This document shows positions 5,951 through 14,193 of a stretch of DNA of 22,237 nucleotides, in pieces. The position numbers were made by a program, and so were the translations under genes. The stretch covers positions 1 through 22,237 of the forward strand of contig DFDT01000162.1 of the NCBI GenBank assembly GCA_002368865.1, given 5' to 3'. Every line of letters begins with the position of its first letter. Position 1 is the stretch's first letter. The notes under the pieces are model-generated. The model saw only the letters and a list, made by a program, of their open reading frames with translations, was not told the origin of the DNA and ran no database searches. The stretch is from Lachnospiraceae bacterium UBA3821 (GTDB lineage Bacteria > Bacillota > Clostridia > Lachnospirales > Lachnospiraceae).

Positions 5951-8900
5951 TTAATCCTCCAGCTCTTTGTCGATCAGATTCACACTCACCAGTGTGGATA
6001 CTCCCTTCTCCTGCATAGTGATACCGTAAAGTCTGTCTACCTGCTCCATTGTTCCTCGTCTGTGCGTGATCACAATAAACTGGGTATATTTGGTCAGCTT
6101 GTGCAAATACTTCGCATAGCGCCCCACGTTGGAATCATCCAACGCCGCCTCGATCTCATCCAGCAGACAGAAAGGTGACGGCTTCAGATTCTGGATCGCA
6201 AACAGCAGCGCAATCGCCGTCAAAGCCTTTTCGCCGCCGGACAACTGCATCATATTCTGCAGTTTCTTGCCGGGGGGCTGTGCAATAATGCGGATGCCTG
6301 CCTCCAGCAGATCCTCATCCTCCATCAGCTCCAGCGTACCCTTACCGCCGCCAAAGAGTTCTTTGAATACCTTGTCAAACTCCTTGGTGATCTCGGCAAA
6401 CTTCTCGGTAAACTGTTTCCGCATGGAGGTATCCAGCTCCTGAATGATCCCCTCCAGCGTCTTGGCCGCCTCCACCAGATCGTCATGCTGCGTCTTCAGG
6501 AAGGTAAAGCGCTCCATGAGATTTTTATAGTCCTCAATGGCATTTACATTTACGTCTCCCAGTCGCCTGATCTGGTCTTTCAACTCTGCTGCATCCCGCT
6601 TCATCACCGTAATATTGGTGAGTTCCTCGTTCCGCAGCGCTGCCGCATCCGTCAGCGTGATCTCATATTCATTCCACATATAATTGATCCGCCCGGTGAT
6701 ATTCTCCTCCAGCTTCTCCCGCTGGGCGCCAAGTCGGAAGACCTCCTTATCCAGTGCGCTCATGCGTTCGGATAATTCCTCCCTGTTCCGGAAGAAATCT
6801 TTTTGTTCCGCAGAGAATTTTTCCCGTTTTTCCACATCCGCCTTCAGCTGTTCTTCCGCTTCCGTCTGTGCGTTATGGGATGCAGCGATGGTCTTTTCAA
6901 TCTCCTGGATATTATTTTTTCTCTCCTCAACCGCCTTTTTGTTATCTTCTAATGCTGTCAGGATCTCGTCCAGCTCCGACTGATATCTGTCCAGTTCTCC
7001 GTTGATACGGTCCACATTGGACTGTTGGAAATTCTGTGTCTGGAGTAATTTTTCCACCTTCAGATCCCACTGAGCCACCTGCTCTGCGGTCTCCGCCTCT
7101 TTGGTGCGTTTCTCCTCCACCTGAGCCTGTAATTTCAGGATTTCCTCCTGTGTCGTCTTCTCCACATTCTGGCTCTCCGCCAATTCCTTCTGGATGGATT
7201 CCTTGTCGTTTTTGAGTTCCAGGATCTGAGACTCAATCTCTTTTTCCTCCGCCCGCAGACTCTCGGTACCTTCGGACTCCTCCTCCATACGCTCACGGGC
7301 CTGGGTCAAACTCAGCCTGGTGGTGTTCTGTTCGATGGACTTCTTTTGAATCTCCGTCTTTACCGTCTCAAGATCCATACGCAACTTGTTTCTGTTCGAT
7401 TTGGTATCGGCAATATCCCGGTTTGCGATATCGATGGCATCCGCAAGCTTCTTCACATGCTTTTCCAGCTCCTCGATCTCACGGCGTCTTCCCAGGAGAT
7501 TGCTGTTATTCTTAAATGCACCGCCACTGATGGCACCGCCGGGCACCAGCAGTTCCCCTTCCAGCGTCACCATCCGGATCCCGTAGTCAAACTTTCTGGC
7601 AATATTCACCGCATGATCCACATTGTCAACCACGACAATGCGTCCCAACATAGACCGCGCCACATCGCGATACCGCTCCTCAATATGCACCAGCGCGTCC
7701 GCCATACCGATGACGCCCTTTTCCTTTAACGCCTCCGGATTCTTGAACTCCTGAGGATGCGTGATACTGGTCAACGGCAAAAAGGTGGCTCTGCCCAGCC
7801 GGTTCTGTTTCAGATAACCGATCATCTTCTTGGCAGTTTCCTCGTCATCCGTTACAATATTCTGAATGTTACCGCCCAGAGCAGTCTCAATGGCCGTCTC
7901 ATACTTCTTCTCAACCTTGATGATATCGGCAACGACACCGATGATCCCTTTTTCCTTTTCCTTCTGCTCCATGACCTTCTTGACGCTGCCGCCGTACCCT
8001 TCATAGCGCTCCGTCAGATTTGTCAACGCCTCCAGCTTGGACTGCTCCATATGGTAAGCCGCCTGGCTTTCCCTAAGCTTTGCATCCAGATTGGTCAGCT
8101 TTTCCCGCATTTCTCCGAGTTTCTGGTTAAAGGTTCCCTCTTCGATATTTTTCTGCTTTAATTCCTCGGTGATGCGGGCAAAATCGCTTTCCAGCTGTTT
8201 GATCTGTTCTTCTCTGGCCGCCTCATCGGATTTTGCGCGCAGCAGTCTGGAGTTCAGTTCCGCCTTGCGGATATTAATCTGCTCCATCATGGTGTCAAAA
8301 CGCCCCATCTTGGACTTGATCGTAGCGCGCTGATTCAACTCGTCAATGATCGTGTTCTTTCCGTCCTCGATCTTATCGTTCAGATCGGAGATTTCCTTCT
8401 GCACCTGCTCCAGGGCAGACTTCACATCCCCCATCTCATCAGTGATATCCTGTACTTTCGCATCAATCTCCTGTTTCTCAAGCAGGATCTTGTCCTTTTC
8501 CTGCTTATGAACCGCGATTTCTTCCTCCAATGCCTTTTTCCGATTGTTCAGATGCTCCTCGCTGCCTTTGGCGGAATTGATCTGCTCCTTTAAGACATTG
8601 ATCTCGCCCTCCAATTTGCTGCGCAGCACACCCGTATCCGTCAGACTGGCTCTCTTGGCCTCTATCGCCGCATCCAACACCTCTATCTCATTCTGGATCC
8701 GCTCATACTCTGCCTTGCTGGTCTCGTATTTCTGTGTCGTGTCATTTAATTCTTCATTGGCGAGTTCATATTTATCCTGTACGGCTGTCAACTGTTCCTT
8801 TAACTGGGTATTCTCCAGCAAAAATACATTGACATCCAGTGTCTTTAATTCCTCTTTCTTCTTTAAATAGATCTTTGCCTTCTCGGACTGCCGCTCCAGC

Positions 8901-9511
8901 GGTCCCACCTGATGTTCCAGTTCCTTCAGGATATCCGAAACACGGACCAGATTCTGCTGCTCGCTCTCCAGCTTCTGCTGAGCCGTCGCCTTGCGCCGCT
9001 TAAATTTCACAATGCCGGCAGCCTCATCGAAAAGCTCCCTGCGCTCCTCCGGCTTTCCGCTCAGAATCTTGTCGATCTGTCCCTGTCCGATGATGGAATA
9101 CCCTTCTTTTCCGATACCGGTATCATAAAAAAGTTCGTTCACGTCCTTCAGACGACAGACGGTCCCATTGATCAGATATTCGCTTTCTCCCGAACGATAA
9201 ATTCTTCTGGCCACCGTCACTTCATCATAATCAATAGCGAGCTGATGGTCGGAATTGTCCAGTGTGATCGCAACATAAGCATAGCTCAAAGGCTTTCTGG
9301 TCTCTGTTCCCGAGAAAATGACATCCTGCATGCTGGCACCGCGCAGCTGCTTGATACGCTGTTCTCCCAACACCCAGCGCACCGCATCCGCCACGTTACT
9401 CTTACCGCTTCCGTTGGGCCCGACAATACCGGTAATGCCGTTGTGAAACTGAAATACAATTTTGTTGGCAAATGATTTAAAACCATGTATCTCAATACTT
9501 TTTAAATACAT
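5951..9511 (-). CDS. smc: Chromosome segregation ATPase SMC
   Basis: The 1186-residue length is typical of bacterial SMC, which compacts and segregates the chromosome with ScpA and ScpB. Walker A GPNGSGKSN is at residues 31-39 and the QLRGAS region follows. Long coiled coils flank a hinge at roughly 515-670 (GVVADIIKVEKKYETAIETA, GGAISGGAFK). The C-terminal head holds the ABC signature LSGGEKALTA from 1090 and Walker B CLLDEIEAALDD from 1115. No key motif is missing. The ATG overlaps the end of rnc by 20 nt, and its ribosome binding site lies inside rnc, indicating translational coupling. Confidence 0.97.
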   Translation of the reverse strand: MYLKSIEIHGFKSFANKIVFQFHNGITGIVGPNGSGKSNVADAVRWVLGEQRIKQLRGASMQDVIFSGTETRKPLSYAYVAITLDNSDHQLAIDYDEVTVARRIYRSGESEYLINGTVCRLKDVNELFYDTGIGKEGYSIIGQGQIDKILSGKPEERRELFDEAAGIVKFKRRKATAQQKLESEQQNLVRVSDILKELEHQVGPLERQSEKAKIYLKKKEELKTLDVNVFLLENTQLKEQLTAVQDKYELANEELNDTTQKYETSKAEYERIQNEIEVLDAAIEAKRASLTDTGVLRSKLEGEINVLKEQINSAKGSEEHLNNRKKALEEEIAVHKQEKDKILLEKQEIDAKVQDITDEMGDVKSALEQVQKEISDLNDKIEDGKNTIIDELNQRATIKSKMGRFDTMMEQINIRKAELNSRLLRAKSDEAAREEQIKQLESDFARITEELKQKNIEEGTFNQKLGEMREKLTNLDAKLRESQAAYHMEQSKLEALTNLTERYEGYGGSVKKVMEQKEKEKGIIGVVADIIKVEKKYETAIETALGGNIQNIVTDDEETAKKMIGYLKQNRLGRATFLPLTSITHPQEFKNPEALKEKGVIGMADALVHIEERYRDVARSMLGRIVVVDNVDHAVNIARKFDYGIRMVTLEGELLVPGGAISGGAFKNNSNLLGRRREIEELEKHVKKLADAIDIANRDIADTKSNRNKLRMDLETVKTEIQKKSIEQNTTRLSLTQARERMEEESEGTESLRAEEKEIESQILELKNDKESIQKELAESQNVEKTTQEEILKLQAQVEEKRTKEAETAEQVAQWDLKVEKLLQTQNFQQSNVDRINGELDRYQSELDEILTALEDNKKAVEERKNNIQEIEKTIAASHNAQTEAEEQLKADVEKREKFSAEQKDFFRNREELSERMSALDKEVFRLGAQREKLEENITGRINYMWNEYEITLTDAAALRNEELTNITVMKRDAAELKDQIRRLGDVNVNAIEDYKNLMERFTFLKTQHDDLVEAAKTLEGIIQELDTSMRKQFTEKFAEITKEFDKVFKELFGGGKGTLELMEDEDLLEAGIRIIAQPPGKKLQNMMQLSGGEKALTAIALLFAIQNLKPSPFCLLDEIEAALDDSNVGRYAKYLHKLTKYTQFIVITHRRGTMEQVDRLYGITMQEKGVSTLVSVNLIDKELED

Positions 9512-10205
9512 AACCCTGTTCCTTCAAAAAAAGCAATGCCTCGTAGGCAGCCTGCTGTTCCGCCGCTTTTTTTGTCCTTCCTAAACCTTTTCCAAGGCTT
9601 TTCTCATCCATGATCACTTCAACCACAAATGTCTTATTGTGCTCCGGCCCGCTCTCCTCCAACAGTTCATAACGGATCTCTTTTTTCAATGTTCCCTGCA
9701 CGAATTCCTGCAGATGACTCTTACTGTCGTAAAATAAAATCTTGTTTTCCAGATCCGACAGAACGAACCGATCGATAAATGCCTTCGCAGGTTCCATTCC
9801 CCCGTCCAGATAAATGGCTCCGATCACGGCCTCCATAGCGTCTGAGGTAATACTTTCTCTGTTCCTGCCCCCGGTGAGCTCCTCACCCTTGCCCAACAGC
9901 ATAAACTCTCCCAGTTCAAGATCTCTGGCGCAAAATGCCAACGCCGGTTCACAGACCATGGATGCCCGCATCTTGGTCAGTTCCCCTTCCGGCAATGATC
10001 TGTGCTCATGAAACAAAAAATCACTGCTCACCAGCTCCAGCACCGCATCTCCGAGGAATTCCAACCGCTCATAATCCTCCGTCTTATTGATCTTCTGCTC
10101 ATTGATAAAAGAACTGTGCGTGAGTGCCTGTTTTAAGAGCTTCTTATTCTGAAAAGAATATCCGATACGCCTCTCCAGCATATCCAGATCATACCCGTCC
10201 CGCAT
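9492..10205 (-). CDS. rnc: Ribonuclease III
   Basis: The 237-residue enzyme cleaves double-stranded RNA, including rRNA precursors. The catalytic domain carries the signature ERLEFLGDAVLE (46-57) and the second metal-binding pair Asp122/Glu125 in SDAMEAVIGAIYLDGG. A double-stranded RNA-binding domain spans about 162-232 and ends with KKAAEQQAAYEALL. The ATG at 10205 follows GAGGTGAAAT. It lies downstream of the acpP terminator and overlaps smc, so rnc-smc-ftsY are probably expressed partly by read-through from plsX-acpP. Confidence 0.97.
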   Translation of the reverse strand: MRDGYDLDMLERRIGYSFQNKKLLKQALTHSSFINEQKINKTEDYERLEFLGDAVLELVSSDFLFHEHRSLPEGELTKMRASMVCEPALAFCARDLELGEFMLLGKGEELTGGRNRESITSDAMEAVIGAIYLDGGMEPAKAFIDRFVLSDLENKILFYDSKSHLQEFVQGTLKKEIRYELLEESGPEHNKTFVVEVIMDEKSLGKGLGRTKKAAEQQAAYEALLFLKEQGYVFKKY

Positions 10206-10221
10206 ATTTCACCTCATCACC

Positions 10222-10259
10222 AAAAAAAGTATTCCCAAATACCATGACTTGGGAATACT
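10222..10259 (-). terminator. Intrinsic terminator between acpP and rnc
   Basis: A perfect 11-bp stem (AGTATTCCCAA and TTGGGAATACT) with a 10-nt loop is followed on the minus strand by seven T residues, 18 nt after the acpP stop. It should end most plsX-acpP transcripts and leave reduced read-through into rnc-smc-ftsY. Confidence 0.88.
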
Positions 10260-10276
10260 GTTCAAAATCAACCTCT

Positions 10277-10507
10277 TTAGTTCAAAGCACCTTTGATCAA
10301 TTCAACTGCTTCCTCAACTGTGGTAATCTTCTCTGCTTTCTCCGCGGGAATCTCAATATCAAACTCCTCCTCGATTCCCATAATGATCTGAAATACGTCC
10401 AAAGAGTCTGCTCCAAGATCATCCAAAAAAGTTGTCTGCGGTGTGATCTCCTCCGGATCCACATTTAATACTTCAGCAATCACTTGTTTTAACTTTTCAA
10501 ATTCCAT
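10277..10507 (-). CDS. acpP: Acyl carrier protein
   Basis: A small acidic protein of 76 residues that carries growing acyl chains during fatty acid synthesis. The phosphopantetheine attachment site is Ser35 in GADSLD, and helix III ends with the usual [10 protein letters not shown]. The length and acidity match AcpP. The start is preceded by AAGGATTGGAAC. It sits 44 nt downstream of plsX, as in many Firmicutes, but without the fabD and fabG found between them in Bacillus. Confidence 0.97.
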   Translation of the reverse strand: MEFEKLKQVIAEVLNVDPEEITPQTTFLDDLGADSLDVFQIIMGIEEEFDIEIPAEKAEKITTVEEAVELIKGALN

Positions 10508-10551
10508 GTTCCAATCCTTCTTTCTTATTTATTCCTTTATAAAGTATATTT

Positions 10552-11583
10552 TTACTGATCACTTAACAAAACCTTTTCCCGGATCCTGTCATTGACAGCC
10601 TGCTCTTTAAATGTGAGACACTGCAGGATCGAGTTTTTGATCTCTATGGCCTTGCTGCTTCCGTGGGTCTTGACCACCAGGCCGTTCAACCCCAAAAGCG
10701 GTGCTCCGCCGTATTGCTCTGTGTCAAAACTCTTGAGTGTCTTCTTCAGCGCCGGTTTCACCAGAAGGGCTCCGACCTTGCTGCGCAGAGATGTCATCAT
10801 TCCTTCCTTCACTTTTTGGATCAGCACGCCTCCGACGCCTTCATACATCTTCAGAATCACGTTTCCCACAAACGCCTCGCAGACAACCACGTCCGCCGCC
10901 CCTGCCGGAATATCTCTCGCCTCAACGCTTCCGATAAAATTGATCTCCGGACAATTCTTTAACAGCGGATAGGTCTCCTTCACCAATGCATTTCCCTTCT
11001 CCTCCTCTGCGCCGATATTGACGATACCGACCCGGGGATTCCTGATGCCCAGCGCATGTTCCATATACACACTGCCCATCTTGGCAAACTGCACCAGATG
11101 AGACGCTCTCGCATCCACATTTGCCCCACAGTCGATCAGAAGAGCCACACCGTTCGCGGTAGGAATCAGCGGCGCCAACGGCGGTCTCTCGATCCCCTTG
11201 ATCCGGCCCACGATCACCTGTCCGCCCACCAGCACCGCACCGGTACTCCCGGCAGACACGAACGCATCACAGGTTCCGTCCTTCACCATATACATTCCCT
11301 TGACGATGGAAGAATCCTTCTTTTTCCGTATGGCATTCACCGGAGGCTCGGACATCTCAATGACCTCCTCCGCATGGACAACCTCAATCTGTTCCGGATT
11401 ATAACTGTATTTCTTCAGTTCTTCCGCGATCAAAGGTTCTCTGCCGACCAAAAATACCTTAATGCGCTTATCAGCCAGGATGGCATCTACCGCACCCTTG
11501 ACCACTTCTCCGGGGGCATTGTCTCCCCCCATAGCATCCACAGCCACATTTACCATTGCGTCTTTTGCAATTTTATCTGCCAT
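10552..11583 (-). CDS. plsX: Phosphate acyltransferase PlsX
   Basis: The 343-residue protein makes acyl-phosphate from acyl-ACP, the first step of the PlsX/PlsY route to phosphatidic acid. The family's N-terminal motif VAVDAMGGDNAP is at about 13-24. FVSAGSTGAVLVGG (around 109), LIDCGANVDAR and GGAPLLGLNG near the C-terminus are also characteristic. The start at 11583 is supported by GGAGAGG nine bases upstream; an internal ATG at 11556 is a less likely alternative. Its neighbour acpP supplies the acyl carrier it acts on. A promoter lies about 40 nt upstream. Confidence 0.96.
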   Translation of the reverse strand: MADKIAKDAMVNVAVDAMGGDNAPGEVVKGAVDAILADKRIKVFLVGREPLIAEELKKYSYNPEQIEVVHAEEVIEMSEPPVNAIRKKKDSSIVKGMYMVKDGTCDAFVSAGSTGAVLVGGQVIVGRIKGIERPPLAPLIPTANGVALLIDCGANVDARASHLVQFAKMGSVYMEHALGIRNPRVGIVNIGAEEEKGNALVKETYPLLKNCPEINFIGSVEARDIPAGAADVVVCEAFVGNVILKMYEGVGGVLIQKVKEGMMTSLRSKVGALLVKPALKKTLKSFDTEQYGGAPLLGLNGLVVKTHGSSKAIEIKNSILQCLTFKEQAVNDRIREKVLLSDQ

Positions 11584-11621
11584 TTACAATTCCTCTCCGG
11601 TAAACCTTTTTCACTCTATTT

Positions 11622-11650
11622 ACTATACTAAACCCCCCTGCAAAAATCAA
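11622..11650 (-). promoter_or_regulatory. Promoter of plsX-acpP
   Basis: TTGATT (11650-11645) and TATAGT (11627-11622) on the minus strand are separated by 17 nt containing a G6 run. The -10 lies within the near-palindrome TTTAGTATAGTAAA, which could also serve as a repressor site; no regulator was identified. Confidence 0.68.
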
Positions 11651-11659
11651 GCATAAAAT

Positions 11660-11702
11660 ATAAAAGCTGCCACACGGCTTTGGAAAGCCATGTGACAGCT
11701 TT
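11660..11702 (-). terminator. Intrinsic terminator after the DUF5684-like gene
   Basis: A near-perfect stem of about 19 bp (AAAGCTGTCACATGGCTTT with its partner, two G-U type mismatches) and a three-base loop is followed on the minus strand by TTTTATATTTTA. It begins 16 nt after the stop codon and insulates the plsX promoter. Confidence 0.85.
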
Positions 11703-11717
11703 GCTGTCAGCATACGA

Positions 11718-12176
11718 TCAATACCAAGATTCCTTGTCAACCAACGGATCATACTCCGAACTGCCAAAGCCCAGGATCAACATAAATACAGGATTGAGCA
11801 GTATCAATCCGATTGCAAATCCCACACCGTGTCCGAACGCCTTGGATAACTTCAGGCTTGCAAACACATTCATTACAAAGACAACAAGGGAACCCACCCC
11901 TGCAAGAATGGCACAAAACGAATTGTCAAATCTGCTGAAAACAGCACTGGCAATGTAACCGCCGAGATAAATCCAGAAGATCAGGACCGGCGCACAGATT
12001 GTAATCTGTGTGTACATATTGTAAAACGGAATGAGTGCTTTCCACCCCTGCTCTCCTGCCTTGGTGAAAATCTTCCATCTGGCAATAACCACTATAATTG
12101 CCCAAATCAGCACGATTGCCAATGCGACGCAGACCAGCGCACCCAAAGCTGCTAAAAATTCCTCATCATAAATCAT
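11718..12176 (-). CDS. DUF5684-like small membrane protein
   Basis: The 152-residue protein has about four hydrophobic segments. The first is residues 8-33, followed by the conserved-looking loop RWKIFTKAGEQGWKALIPFYN. Later come two central helices and the C-terminal segment FGHGVGFAIGLILLNPVFMLILGFG. This loop and the LLNP-LILGFG segment match what I recall of DUF5684, whose function is unknown. The protein should lie in the cytoplasmic membrane. I chose ATG 12176 because GGGAGAG precedes it by a good distance; an upstream in-frame ATG at 12197 lacks this. The gene stands alone, with its own promoter and terminator. Confidence 0.8.
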   Translation of the reverse strand: MIYDEEFLAALGALVCVALAIVLIWAIIVVIARWKIFTKAGEQGWKALIPFYNMYTQITICAPVLIFWIYLGGYIASAVFSRFDNSFCAILAGVGSLVVFVMNVFASLKLSKAFGHGVGFAIGLILLNPVFMLILGFGSSEYDPLVDKESWY

Positions 12177-12227
12177 AATTTCTCTCCCTTTTCTCATTTA
12201 TATTGTATGGATAAAACGAACGAATTG

Positions 12228-12257
12228 ACTATATCACAATCATGCATCCGCTGTCAA
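12228..12257 (-). promoter_or_regulatory. Promoter of the DUF5684-like gene
   Basis: TTGACA (12257-12252) and TATAGT (12233-12228) on the minus strand are 18 nt apart, immediately after the rpmF terminator. Confidence 0.7.
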
Positions 12258-12260
12258 CAA

Positions 12261-12291
12261 ATAAAAAATGAGAATCCGAATATTCGGATTC
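12261..12291 (-). terminator. Intrinsic terminator after rpmF
   Basis: The palindrome GAATCCGAATATTCGGATTC (12272-12291) is followed on the minus strand by TCATTTTTTATTT, about 40 nt after the rpmF stop. Confidence 0.85.
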
Positions 12292-12329
12292 CCACCTTAT
12301 CTCACTTTTTGATCAGCATTTGCGGTCGA

Positions 12330-12509
12330 TCAATCAACATTAACGACCTGCTTCTTGTTATAAGAGCCACAGTTCTTGCATACTCTGTGAGGAACCATCA
12401 GGGATCCGCACTTGCTGCACTTTACCAAAGTAGGAGCACTCATCTTCCAGTTTGCTCTTCTCTGATCTCTTCTACCCTTAGAAGATTTATTCTTGGGACA
12501 AATAGACAT
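12330..12509 (-). CDS. rpmF: 50S ribosomal protein L32
   Basis: A 59-residue basic protein beginning MSICPKNKSSKGRRDQRRAN, the typical L32 N-terminus, with a zinc-binding set Cys31-X2-Cys34 ... Cys44-X2-Cys47 (the C+ form). Translated directly from the sequence. Its ribosome binding site AAGGAGGTG encodes the last three residues of YceD, and the ATG comes two bases after the yceD stop, so translation of the two is probably coupled. The yceD-rpmF pairing is conserved across bacteria. Confidence 0.97.
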   Translation of the reverse strand: MSICPKNKSSKGRRDQRRANWKMSAPTLVKCSKCGSLMVPHRVCKNCGSYNKKQVVNVD

Positions 12510-12511
12510 CG

Positions 12512-13042
12512 TTACACCTCCTTATTCGCATTAAAAATATCTTTGATTGCCGCCATGCGGGGGTCGGGTACGAAGGTGTCGCATCCACATTCCCTCTCGT
12601 TCAGATTCTGTCCGCAGACCGGGCATACACCCTTGCAATCCTCCTTGCACAGAATCTTCACAGGCCAGTTTACAATGATCTCATCATGCACAAAAGCCTC
12701 TACATCCAACTGATAACCGTCCATAAACAACTGGTCATCCGCTTCCGCGTCCTCATCTTCCGCAACCGCTTCCGGTGAAAACACCACCCGATCAAATGAA
12801 AGCGTGATCGGCAGATCCACTTCCGTGAGGCATCTGTCGCACACCGCCGCAAAAAACAGACTGCCGCTGCCCTCAATGTGCGCCTTCCCCTCGCCGATAT
12901 TGGCAAAAGTCAAATGCACCGGGGACTTCTCTTTGACCCGATAGGTATCCGATCCATTGGAAAACTCTGTCATCTCCAGAGCAATCTCCACTGTCTCAGT
13001 CTTCCCTTCCGTCGTTAATACATCCGATAAATTCACTAACAT
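12512..13042 (-). CDS. yceD: YceD family (DUF177) protein
   Basis: A 176-residue protein of the YceD/DUF177 family, which is linked to ribosome biogenesis, including 23S rRNA accumulation in some organisms. The family's central motif CDRCL (Cys68, Cys71) is present. The C-terminus has CKEDCKGVCPVCGQNLN...CGC (132-154), a likely metal site common in Firmicutes members. An acidic linker lies near residues 91-104. I chose ATG 13042, preceded by GGGAG at five bases, over an in-frame ATG at 13105, which lies upstream of the expected transcription start. It sits directly upstream of rpmF. Confidence 0.92.
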   Translation of the reverse strand: MLVNLSDVLTTEGKTETVEIALEMTEFSNGSDTYRVKEKSPVHLTFANIGEGKAHIEGSGSLFFAAVCDRCLTEVDLPITLSFDRVVFSPEAVAEDEDAEADDQLFMDGYQLDVEAFVHDEIIVNWPVKILCKEDCKGVCPVCGQNLNERECGCDTFVPDPRMAAIKDIFNANKEV

Positions 13043-13061
13043 AGCAACTCCCGTGTATGTC

Positions 13062-13090
13062 GTGTGCCGAACTGTTGTGTTTTCGCACAC
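13062..13090 (-). promoter_or_regulatory. 5'-terminal leader hairpin of yceD-rpmF
   Basis: GTGTGC (13090-13085) pairs with GCACAC (13067-13062), extended by GAA/TTC with a bulge. With the promoter at 13125-13097 the stem starts at about +1, which may stabilise the mRNA or affect initiation. Function is inferred only. Confidence 0.4.
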
Positions 13091-13096
13091 TGATTC

Positions 13097-13125
13097 ATTA
13101 TACATATTGTGGTAGAGTTTGTCAA
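13097..13125 (-). promoter_or_regulatory. Perfect consensus promoter of yceD-rpmF
   Basis: On the minus strand TTGACA (13125-13120) and TATAAT (13102-13097) are separated by 17 nt, an exact match to the sigma-A consensus. Such strength fits a ribosomal protein gene. The -35 box begins 16 nt after the stop of the small gene at the end of the trp operon, with no terminator between. Confidence 0.9.
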
Positions 13126-13141
13126 CAACTGTTTTAAATTT

Positions 13142-13366
13142 TTATACCATTTTTCCCAAAACCTGCAAAAAGTCCATATCTCCGGGCTGCAGCTTCAGGC
13201 TGGTCTCAATTCGCTCCCCTTCCGGCGTGGTCACGATCACCTCAATCACGCTGCTCTCTCTTAATCCCCTTTGGCCAACGGCTTTACAGAAAGCCGGAAA
13301 CTTGGGATGATTATTTTTAAATGTATTCCATGCGGCAAGCACCTGCATGGCTGCGTTCATATCCAT
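13142..13366 (-). CDS. Small conserved-looking protein of unknown function
   Basis: The product is 74 residues, mixed alpha/beta in character, without signal peptide or membrane segment. It starts MDMNAAMQVLAAWNTFKNNH, has the motif PKFPAFCKAVGQRGL, a predicted beta stretch SVIEVIVTTPEGERIETSLKL, and ends GDMDFLQVLGKMV. I do not recognise the family. ATG 13366 is preceded by AGGAGGGAAAGCT; an in-frame start at 13408 would lie inside trpA and lacks support. It is 38 nt downstream of trpA, with its ribosome binding site in a hairpin, and is probably co-transcribed with the trp operon. No role in tryptophan synthesis can be claimed. Confidence 0.75.
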   Translation of the reverse strand: MDMNAAMQVLAAWNTFKNNHPKFPAFCKAVGQRGLRESSVIEVIVTTPEGERIETSLKLQPGDMDFLQVLGKMV

Positions 13367-13374
13367 AGCTTTCC

Positions 13375-13403
13375 CTCCTGTATTTATCAGTATACTACAG
13401 GAG
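13375..13403 (-). promoter_or_regulatory. Hairpin hiding the ribosome binding site of the 74-residue gene
   Basis: CTCCTGTA (13375-13382 on the plus strand) and TACAGGAG (13396-13403) form a perfect 8-bp stem with a 13-nt loop. The AGGAGG of the downstream gene lies in the 3' arm. The trpA stop is only two bases before the 5' arm, so a ribosome finishing trpA would open it, which predicts translational coupling. Confidence 0.5.
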
Positions 13404-13404
13404 T

Positions 13405-14193
13405 TCACACGCCTGCAACCGCTTCTTTCATGCTCTTAACATACTCATAGAGATAGGGCGCCGCCTCCGTGCCGTACTTTGCCACGATCCGCACGATGGC
13501 GCTGCCCACGATGGCACCGTCCGACACGCCCGCCATCTTTGCCGCCTGCTCCGGGGTACTGATGCCGAAACCAATGGCCGTCGGCGTATCCGTCACCTCA
13601 CGGATGTGTCCCAGGATCGTGTCCAGATCGGTACTGATCTCATTTCTCACACCAGTGACACCCATGGAACTCACCACATAGATAAACCCGTTTGCTTCCG
13701 CCGCAATTTTCTTGATCCGGCTCTCGGAAGTAGGAGCGATCATGGAGATCACGCTGACGCCATGGACATTGGCAATGGGCTCCATCTCGCCTTTTTCCTC
13801 ATAAGGCATATCGGGAATGATAATACCCGCCACGGAAAGCTCCTCACACTTTGCAAAGAAACGGTCATAGCCATAATGGAACACCGGATTCGCATAAGTC
13901 ATAAAGCAAAGCGGCACATCGCTCTGCTCCCGCACCCTGCGCACGATCTCAAACACGCCGTCCGTAGTAATGCCGCCCTTCAACGCCCTTATGTTTGCCT
14001 CCTGGATCACAACGCCTTCTGCCGTGGGATCTGAGAACGGAATTCCGATCTCGATCAGATCTGCACCGGCTCTGGCAATCTCCAGAATATTTTTCACGCT
14101 GCTGTCCGCATCGGGATCACCCGCAGTAATAAACGCAATAAATGCCTTTTTATTCGGTGTATCAAATGCTTTTGCAATTTTCTCGTTAGTCAT
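13405..14193 (-). CDS. trpA: Tryptophan synthase alpha chain
   Basis: The 262-residue TIM-barrel subunit cleaves indole-3-glycerol phosphate to indole and passes it to TrpB. Glu48 (LIEIGIPF) and Asp55 (FSDPTAEG) correspond to the catalytic pair. The TAGDP motif near residue 23 and GFGIS near 208 (phosphate binding) are present. ATG 14193 follows GGGGGGTGG; an upstream extension to 14295 would lie inside trpB and is rejected. The start overlaps the trpB stop by 8 nt (ATGACTAA), indicating coupling of the two subunits. Confidence 0.96.
   Translation of the reverse strand: MTNEKIAKAFDTPNKKAFIAFITAGDPDADSSVKNILEIARAGADLIEIGIPFSDPTAEGVVIQEANIRALKGGITTDGVFEIVRRVREQSDVPLCFMTYANPVFHYGYDRFFAKCEELSVAGIIIPDMPYEEKGEMEPIANVHGVSVISMIAPTSESRIKKIAAEANGFIYVVSSMGVTGVRNEISTDLDTILGHIREVTDTPTAIGFGISTPEQAAKMAGVSDGAIVGSAIVRIVAKYGTEAAPYLYEYVKSMKEAVAGV

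Noticed and set aside
4653..6178. Long plus-strand reading frames (258 and 323 codons) opposite ftsY and the 3' end of smc
   Set aside because: They lie antisense to well-conserved genes, have no recognisable domains or ribosome binding sites, and reflect codon bias of the real genes.
10228..10259. RNase III autoprocessing site upstream of rnc
   Set aside because: The 11-bp stem is short for RNase III cleavage and the following T-run makes a terminator the simpler explanation.
11621..11634. FapR-type operator at the plsX promoter
   Set aside because: TTTAGTATAGTAAA is only a partial palindrome and does not match the FapR site as I recall it.
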